A DNA stretch of 64,000 nucleotides from Streptomyces seoulensis (GTDB taxonomy: Bacteria; Actinomycetota; Actinomycetes; Streptomycetales; Streptomycetaceae): assembly GCA_013364255.1 (NCBI GenBank), contig CP054936.1:7706353-7770352 (forward strand). The letters are read 5' to 3'. The translations under genes and the position numbers were made by a program. The notes under the pieces are model-generated. The model was given only the letters and a program-made list of their open reading frames with translations, had not been told where the DNA came from and ran no database searches. Shown here piece by piece: positions 1-9,000 of this stretch (positions within the stretch are counted from its first letter, which is position 1; each line of letters starts with the position of its first letter).

Positions 1-3000
1 GCACGCGGCGCGGACGTCGACTGGGCGGCGATCCACGCGGGCGCCGGCGGACGCCGCGTCGCCCTGCCCACCTACCCCTTCCAGCGCGAGCGCCACTGGA
101 TCGGCGGCACCGCCCGCGCCGCCGCGCTGCCCGAGCCGGTCGGGCCGGCCGTCGCCCAGCCCCGCCCGGGCCGCCCGCAGGCCCGGCGGGTCCCGGCCGG
201 GGCCGGCGCCACGGCCCTCGTCCTGGACCGGATCGCCGCCGTCCTGGAGTATCCCGAGGGCCGCCGCGTCGAGATCCACAGCACCTTCAAGGATCTGGGC
301 TTCGACTCGCTGATGTCGGTCGAGCTGCGCGACGCGCTGTCCACCGCCACCGGACTGCCCCTGCCCGGCGGGCTGCTGTTCGACCACCCCACCCCGGCCG
401 CCCTCGTCGCCCACCTCGACACCCTGCTGGCCGGGGACGGCCCGCAGGACGACGACCTCGCCCCCGCACCGGACGCCGACGAGCCGATCGCGATCGTCGG
501 CATGGCCTGCCGCTACCCCGGCGGGATCGGCTCGCCGGAGGACCTGTGGCGGCTGGTGGCCGAGGGCGGCGACGCCGTCTCCGGCTTCCCGACGGACCGC
601 GGCTGGGAGTACGGGCCGCACGACGAGGACTCCTCGGCGGACGGTCGCGGCAGTGTGCGCGAGGGCGGATTCCTGCACGACGCGCCCCTCTTCGACCACG
701 AGTTCTTCGGCATCTCGCCCCGCGAGGCCCTCGCCATGGACCCGCAGCAGCGGCTGCTGCTGGAGACCGCCTGGGAGGCGGTGGAGCGGGCCGGTCTGGA
801 CGCCGCCGCGCTCAAGGGCAGCCGTACCGGCGTCTTCGTCGGCGCCACCGCCCTGGAGTACGGGCCCCGCATGCACGAGGCCCAGGACGCCGTCGAGGGC
901 CATGTGCTCACCGGCACCACGCCCAGCGTGCTGTCCGGCCGGATCGCCTACCACCTCGGCCTGATCGGCCCCGCCGTCACCGTCGACACCGCCTGCTCCT
1001 CGTCCCTGGTCGCCCTGCACCTGGCCATACGTTCGCTGCGCTCGGGCGAGACCACCCTCGCCCTGGCGGGCGGCGCGACCGTCATGTCCTCGCCCGGCAT
1101 GTTCGCCGAGTTCTCCCGGCAGCGCGGTCTGGCGCCCGACGGCCGGATCAAGGCCTTCGCCGCAGGAGCCGACGGCACCTCCTGGGCGGAGGGTGTGGGG
1201 TTGCTGGTGGTGGAGCGGTTGTCGGACGCGCTGCGCAATGGCCATCGGGTGTGGGCGGTGGTGCGGGGGAGTGCCGTGAATCAGGACGGGGCGAGCAACG
1301 GTCTGACGGCGCCGAACGGTCCGTCGCAGGAGCGGGTGATCCGGCAGGCGTTGGCGGACGCGGGGTTGGACGCGGCGGACGTGGACGTGGTGGAGGCGCA
1401 CGGTACGGGGACCCGGCTCGGGGACCCGATCGAGGCACAGGCGCTGCTGGCGACGTACGGCCAGGACCGTGAACGTCCGCTGTATCTGGGGTCGTTGAAG
1501 TCGAACATCGGACATGCGCAGGCGGCGGCCGGTGTGGGCGGCGTCATCAAGATGGTGCAGGCCATGCACCATGGTGTGCTGCCCCGCACCCTGCACGTGG
1601 ACGAGCCGTCGCCGCACGTGGACTGGTCGGCCGGCGCGGTGGAGCTGCTGACCGAGGAGCGGGAGTGGGCGCGTGCGGACCGGCCGCGCCGGGCGGGTGT
1701 GTCGTCCTTCGGGATCAGCGGCACCAACGCCCACGTCATCGTGGAAGAACCCACACCCGAACCCTCACCCCTACGCACACCCGCACCCGAGGCCGACACC
1801 GCCGGCGAGGAACCCGCACCCGGCACCGCGAGCCCGCGCCGAGCGCCCGCCGCCTCCGTCGGACCGTGGCTGCTGTCCGCGCACAGCCCGGAGGCCCTCG
1901 CCGCCCAGGCCGCGCGGCTGCGCGCCTTCGCCGACGCCTCGGACGTCGCGTCCGCCGACATCGGCTGGTCCCTCGCCGCCACCCGTACCGCCCTGTCCGA
2001 ACGGGCCGTCGTGACCGGCAGCACCCCCGAGGACCTGCTGACCGCGCTGGACGCGCTCGCCGCGGGCGACCCGGCGCCCTCGGTGGTCACCGGCAGCGCC
2101 GCGGGGGCAGGCCGCACCGCGTTCCTGTTCACCGGGCAAGGCGCCCAGCGCCTCGGCATGGGCCGCGAACTGTACGCCGCCTCCGAGGTGTTCGCCGCCG
2201 CCCTGGACGAGGTGTGCGCGGCCCTCGACGCACACCTGGAACACCCCCTTCGGGACGTGGTGTTCGCCGCCGAGGACAGCCCCTTGGCCGAGCTGCTGCA
2301 CCGCACCGCCTACACCCAGCCCGCGCTGTTCGCCGTCGGGACCGCCCTGTCCCGGCTGGCGCAGCACCACGGCCTGGTGCCCGACCTGCTGGCCGGCCAC
2401 TCGATCGGCGAGATCACCGCCGCCCACCTGGCGGGGGTGCTGACCCTGCCCGACGCCGCCCGGCTGGTCGCCGCGCGCGGCCGGCTCATGCAAACCGCCC
2501 GGGACGGCGGCGCCATGGCCGCCATCGAGGCGGAGGAGAGCGAACTCGCCGCCGAACTCGTCGCGCTGGACGGCCGCGTGGCGCTCGCCGCGGTCAACGG
2601 CCCCGCCTCCGTGGTCGTCTCGGGAGACGACGACGCCGTACGCGAACTCGTCGACCGCTGGCGGGAGAAGGGCCGCCGCACCCGTGTCCTCCAGGTCAGC
2701 CACGCCTTCCACTCGCCGCACATGGACGACGTGCTCGACGAGTTCAGGTCGGTCGTCGGTGAACTCACCCTCCACGCACCGCGCGTCCCGCTCGTCTCCA
2801 CCGTCACCGGTGACCTCGCCACCGCCGAGGAGCTGACCTCGCCCGGCTACTGGGCGGAGCAGATCCGCCGGCCGGTCCGCTTCCTGGACGCCGTGCGCAC
2901 CCTCGCCCGCCAGGGCGCGACCGTGTTCGTGGAGGCCGGCCCCGACCCCGTGCTGAGCGCCCTCACCCGCTCCGCGCTCGGCGACACGGCGACGGCCGTA

Positions 3001-6000
3001 CCGCTGCTGCGGGCGGGACACCCCGAACCGGAGACCCTCACCGGCGCGCTGGCCCGGGCCTGGGCGCACGGCGCTCCGCTGGACGGCGCCTCCTTCCACC
3101 CCGGCGGCCGGCCCGCCGACCTGCCCACCTACCCCTTCCAGCGCAGCCGCTTCTGGCTGGCGCCCGAGGCCCCGGCCAACGCCCGCGCCCAGGGCCTGGA
3201 CCCGGCCGGACACCCGCTGCTGCACACCGTGGTCGACCTGGCCGGGCGCGAGGACCTGCTGCTGACCGGCAGGTTCTCCACGGACAGCCACCCGTGGCTG
3301 GCGGACCACGCGATCGGCGGCACCGTCCTGGCGCCCGCCACCGCCTTCCTCGAACTGGCCCTCGCCGCGGCCGGCCACGCCGGACTCGACCGGGTCGGCG
3401 AACTCACCCTGCAAGCACCGCTGGTGCTCACCGAGCACACCCCGGTACGCGTCCAGGTCGCCGTCGGAGCGCCCGAGCCGTCCGGCGAGCGCACCTTCAC
3501 CGTCCACGCCCGCCCCGAGAACGCGGCCGACCCGACGGAGTGGACCCGGCACGCCTCCGGCGTCCTCGGCGGCGCCCCGGCCGCCCCGGACGCCGAGACC
3601 GCCGTACCGGCCGCCTGGCCGCCCGCCGACGCGACCGCCGAGCCCCTCGACGGCGTCTACGACCGGCTGTCCGACCTCGGCTACGCGTACGGCCCGGCGT
3701 TCCAGGGCCTGACCGCGCTGTGGCGCGCCGGCGACGACCTGTACGCCGAGGTCGCCCTGCCCGAGGACCAGCACGCCGCCGCCGGACGCTTCGGCCTGCA
3801 CCCGGCCCTGTTCGACGCGCTGCTGCACCCGGTCGTCCTGCACGCCGGCGAGGGCCGGGAGGCCGACGCGATCAGACTGCCGTTCGCCTGGACCGGCACC
3901 CGCCTGCACGCCACCGGCGCCACCGCGCTGCGCGTCCGCCTCACCGCGACCGGCGCCGACGGCTACGCGCTCACCGCCGTCGACCCGGCCGGCCGGCCGG
4001 TGCTCTCGCTGGAGGCCCTGTCCCTGCGGCCCATCACCGCCGACCGGCTCGCCTCCGCCGCCCGCCGCCCCGACACCCCCTACGACGTGGTATGGACGCC
4101 GGTCGCCGCGCCGCCGCCCGCCGCTGTGAGGATCGCCGAGGCGACCGACGGCGGCGAACTGCCGCAGGCGGACGTCGTCCTGGTACGGCCCGACCGGCTC
4201 ACCACCACCGACCCCCGAGCCACCACCGACTCCGAGGCGACCACCGACCCCCGAGCCACCACCGGCCCTCAGGCGACCACCGAGCCTAAGGCGACCAACG
4301 GCCCCCAGGACGCCGCCCTGCCCGCCGCCGCGCACGGCACGGCCGCCGCGTTCCTGCACCTGCTCCAGCGGTTCCTGGCCGACCCGCGCCTGGAGGAGTC
4401 CCGCCTGCTCGTCGTCACACGCGGCGCGGTCGCCGCCGTACCGGGCGAGGACGTGCCGTCCCTGGCCGCCGCGCCCGTATGGGGGCTGGCGCGCTCCGCG
4501 CAGTCCGAGCACCCGGGCCGCATCGTGCTCCTGGACAGCGACACCGACCTGCCGTCCGGCGACACCACCTGGCCCGCCGTGGCTCTCGCCGCGGACGAAC
4601 CCCAACTCGCCCTGCGCGCCGGGGCGCTGAGCGCACCGCGCCTGGTGCGCGCCGAACCCGGCACCGCGGTGCCGCAGCGCCCGTTCGGCGACGGCGCGGT
4701 CCTGGTCACCGGCGGCACCGGCGGGCTCGGCGCCCTGTTCGCCCGGCACCTGGTGGCCGAGCACGGGGTGCGGGACCTGGTGCTGGTGAGCCGGCGCGGT
4801 GCGGCGGCGCCGGGCGCCGCCGCGCTGTCCGCTGAACTGGCCGCCGCGGGCGCGTTTGTGACCGTGGAGGCGTGCGACGTGGCGGACCGGGAGCAGGTGG
4901 CCGCGCTGGTCGGCCGGGTCGGGCAGCGGCTGTCGGCGGTGGTGCACACCGCGGGCGTGCTCGACGACGCGACGGTGGAGTCACTGACGCCGGAGCGGCT
5001 GGAGGCGGTGCTGCGGCCCAAGGCGGACGCCGCCTGGCACCTGCACGACCTCACCCGCGACCTCGGCCTGACCGCCTTCGTCGCCTTCTCCTCGGTCTCC
5101 GGCCTGCTCGGCACGGCCGGCCAGGGCAACTACGCCGCCGGAAACACCTTCCTCGACGCGCTCGCCGCCCACCGCCGCGCCCACGGCCTGCCCGCGCTCT
5201 CCCTGGCCTGGGGCCTGTGGGACGCCACCCACGGCATGGGCGCCGGCCTCACCGAGGCCGATCTCGCCCGCTGGGCCCGGGCCGGCCTCCCGCCGCTGCG
5301 CCCCGAACAGGGCCTCGCCCTGTTCGACGCCGCGCTCGCCGGGGACCACGCCCTGCGAGTCCCCGCCGCCGTCGACCTGTCCGCCCTGCGGGCCGCCGGC
5401 GCCGAACCGGCGGCCCTGTTGCGCGGCCTGGTGCGCGCCCGGACCCGGCGCACCGCCGCGGCGGCCGCGCCCGGTGACGGCGGCGACTGGGCCGCGCGCA
5501 CGGCCGCGCTCCCCGCCGACCAGCGCCGCGAGACCGTCCTCGACCTGGTCCGCGGCACCGTCGCCGGCGTCCTGGGCCACACCGACCCGCACCGGCTCGA
5601 CCCCCGGCGCGCCCTCAAGGAGATCGGGCTCGACTCCCTGGCCGCCGTGGAACTGCGCAACCGGCTCACCACGGCCACCGGGATGCGGCTGCCCGCCACG
5701 GTCGTCTTCGACCACCCCTCCACCCAGGCCCTCGCGGACCTGCTGGTCAACCGGCTCCCCGGTACCTCCGCCACCGCCACGCCCGCCATGCGCCGCCCGG
5801 CCCGCGCCGCCGCGGACTTCGCCGAGCCGATCGCGATCGTCGGCATGGCCTGCCGCTTCCCCGGCGGAGTGGCCTCCCCGGACGACCTGTGGCGATTGGT
5901 GGCCGACGGCGCGGACGGCGTGTCCGCGTTCCCGGACAACCGCGGCTGGGACCTGGACGCCCTGTACGACCCCGACCCCGAGCGCACCGGCGCCTCCTAC

Positions 6001-9000
6001 GTGCGCCACGGCGGGTTCCTGCACGACGCGGACCTGTTCGACCGCGAGTTCTTCGGGATCTCGCCCCGCGAGGCCACCGCGATGGACCCCCAGCACCGGC
6101 TGCTGCTGGAGACCGCGTGGGAGAGCATCGAGAGCGCGGGGATCGACCCGACCGCGCTGCACGGCTCCGCCACCGGCGTGTTCGTCGGCGCGATGTACGA
6201 CGACTACGTGTCCCGGCTGCCCGCCAGCCCCGAGGAGTACGAGGGCTTCCTGCTCGCCGGCAACCTCTCCAGCGTCGTGTCGGGCCGGCTGTCGTACACC
6301 TACGGCTTCGAGGGCCCCGCGGTCACCGTCGACACGGCCTGCTCCTCGTCCCTGGTCGCCCTGCACCTCGCGGCGAACGCCCTGCGCAACGGCGAGTGCG
6401 ATCTCGCCCTGGCCGGCGGGGTCACCGTGATGGCCGGACCGCACGTGTTCGTCGAGTTCTCCCGGCAGCGCGGTCTGGCGCCCGACGGGCGGATCAAGTC
6501 GTTCGCGGCGGGGGCCGACGGCACCTCCTGGTCGGAGGGTGTGGGGTTGCTGGTGGTGGAGCGCTTGTCGGACGCGCTGCGCAATGGCCATCGGGTGTGG
6601 GCGGTGGTGCGGGGGAGTGCGGTGAATCAGGACGGGGCGAGCAACGGTCTGACGGCGCCGAACGGTCCGTCGCAGGAGCGGGTGATCCGGCAGGCGTTGG
6701 CGGACGCGGGGTTGGTCGCGGCGGACGTGGACGTGGTGGAGGCGCACGGTACGGGGACCCGGCTCGGGGATCCGATCGAGGCACAGGCGCTGTTGGCGAC
6801 GTACGGCCAGGACCGTGAACGGCCGCTGTATCTGGGCTCGTTGAAGTCGAACATCGGGCATGCGCAGGCGGCGGCCGGTGTGGGCGGCGTCATCAAGATG
6901 GTGCAGGCGATGCGGCACGGGACCATGCCGCGGACGTTGCACGTGGATGAGCCGTCGCCGCATGTGGACTGGTCGGCCGGTGCGGTGGAGCTGCTGACCG
7001 AGGAACGGGAGTGGGCGCGTACCGACCGGCCGCGCCGGGCGGGGGTGTCGTCCTTCGGGATCAGCGGCACCAACGCCCACGTCATCGTCGAGGAGCCCAC
7101 ACCTGAACCCGGACCCGTACTCACACCCGCACCCATTCTCACACCCGCACCCGAACTCACCCGCAAGCCCGGCGCCCCGGGCAACGCGCCGACCCCCGGC
7201 CGCCTCCCCGCCGTCGGCGCGCCCTGGCTGCTGTCCGCCCGCGGCGAGCAGGCCCTCGCCGCCCAGGCCGAACGCCTCCTGGCCCACCTGGACCGGCATC
7301 CCGACGCCGCCCTCGTGGACGTGGGCCACGCCCTGGCCGCCCGGACCCGGCACGACGAGCGGGCCTACGTCGTCGCCGCCGACCGGGCCGAACTCCTCGA
7401 CGGACTGCGGGTGCTGGCCCGGGGCGAGACCGGTCCCACCGCTCTGCGGGCACCGGCCGGACAGCCCGGCAGGACGGCGTTCCTGCTGACCGGCCAGGGC
7501 TCCCAGCGCCTCGGCATGGGCCGTGAACTGTACGCCGCCTCACCGGTGTTCGCCGCCGCCCTGGACGAGGTGTGCGCCCATCTGGACCGCGAACTCGTAC
7601 GGCCCCTGAAGCAGGTGCTGTTCGCCCCCGAGGACTCCGCGGACTCGGCGCTGCTCGACCAGACGGTCTTCACCCAGGCCGCCCTGTTCGCCGTGGAGAC
7701 CGCGCTGTTCCGGCTCGCCGAACACCACGGTCTCACCCCCGACTACCTGCTCGGCCACTCCATCGGCGAGGTCACCGCCGCCCACCTCGCGGGCGTGCTG
7801 AGCCTGCCCGACGCCGCCGTACTCGTCGCCGAACGCGGCCGGCTCATGCAGGCCGCCCGGGAAGGCGGCGCGATGGCCGCCGTCGAGGCCACCGAGCAGG
7901 ACGTCCGCGACGCCCTCGCCCCCTACGGCGACCGGGTGGCCGTCGCCGCGGTCAACGCGCCCCGCTCCACGGTCGTCTCGGGCGACGCCGACGCCGTCGA
8001 CGAACTCGCCGCGCTCTTCCGCGGGCGCGGCGCGCGCACCCGGCGCCTGCCGGTCAGCCACGCCTTCCACTCCCCGCACATGGACGAGGTGCTCGACGAG
8101 TTCCGCGTCGTCGCCGCCGACCTCACCTACCACGCCCCGCGCATCCCCGTCGTCTCCAACGTCACCGGCGAGTTCGCCACCACGGAGGAGCTGGCCTCGC
8201 CCGACTACTGGGTGCGGCACATCCGCGGCACCGTCCGCTTCCTGGACGGCGTCCGGCTGCTGGAGCGGCACGGCGTCACCGAATGGCTGGAGCTGGGCCC
8301 GGACGCCGTGCTCACCGCCCTGGTCCAGGCGTCCCTGGACGGCGGGGGCGGTGCCGTGGCCGCCGCACTGCGCCGGGGCCGCCCCGAGGGGCGGACGTTC
8401 ACCTCGGCGCTCGGCCTGCTCGCCGCACGCGGCGTGGCCCTGCGCTGGGACGCCCTGTTCCCGGGCGCCCGCCCCGCCGAACTGCCCGCCTACCCCTTCC
8501 AGCGGCAGCGGTACTGGCTGGCCGCCCCGGCGACCGTCGCCGATGCCGCCGGTTTCGGACTCGGCGCGGTGGGCCATCCGCTGCTCGGCGCCGAGGTGTC
8601 CCTCGCCGAGCGCGACGAGCGCGTCCTGACCGGGCGGCTGTCCCCGCACACCCACCCCTGGCTGGCCGATCACGCCGTCGCGGGCCGCGTCCTGGTGCCC
8701 GGCACCGGCCTGCTGGAGATCGCCCTCGCCGCAGGCGAGCGCACCGGCGCCCGGACGGTGGACGACCTCACCCTCACCGCACCGCTCACCGTGCCCGCGC
8801 ACGGCGGCGTCCGCGTGCAGGTGACCGTCGGCGCGGCCGACGCCGACGGCGTCCGCCCGCTGCGGATCCACTCCCGCCCCGAACAGGACGCCGCCGGGCA
8901 CGAAGACGGGGACGAGAACGAGGGCGACTGGACCCTGCACGCGCACGGCGCCCTGCGCCCCGACACGGCCCCCACGGCCGCCGGCCCCGCCGCCGCCCTC

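Noticed and set aside
1771..4947. Open frame of 1058 codons on the minus strand inside PKS gene A
   Set aside because: It is a shadow of the PKS coding strand caused by GC-rich third positions; the product is Gly/Arg/Gln-rich without domains.
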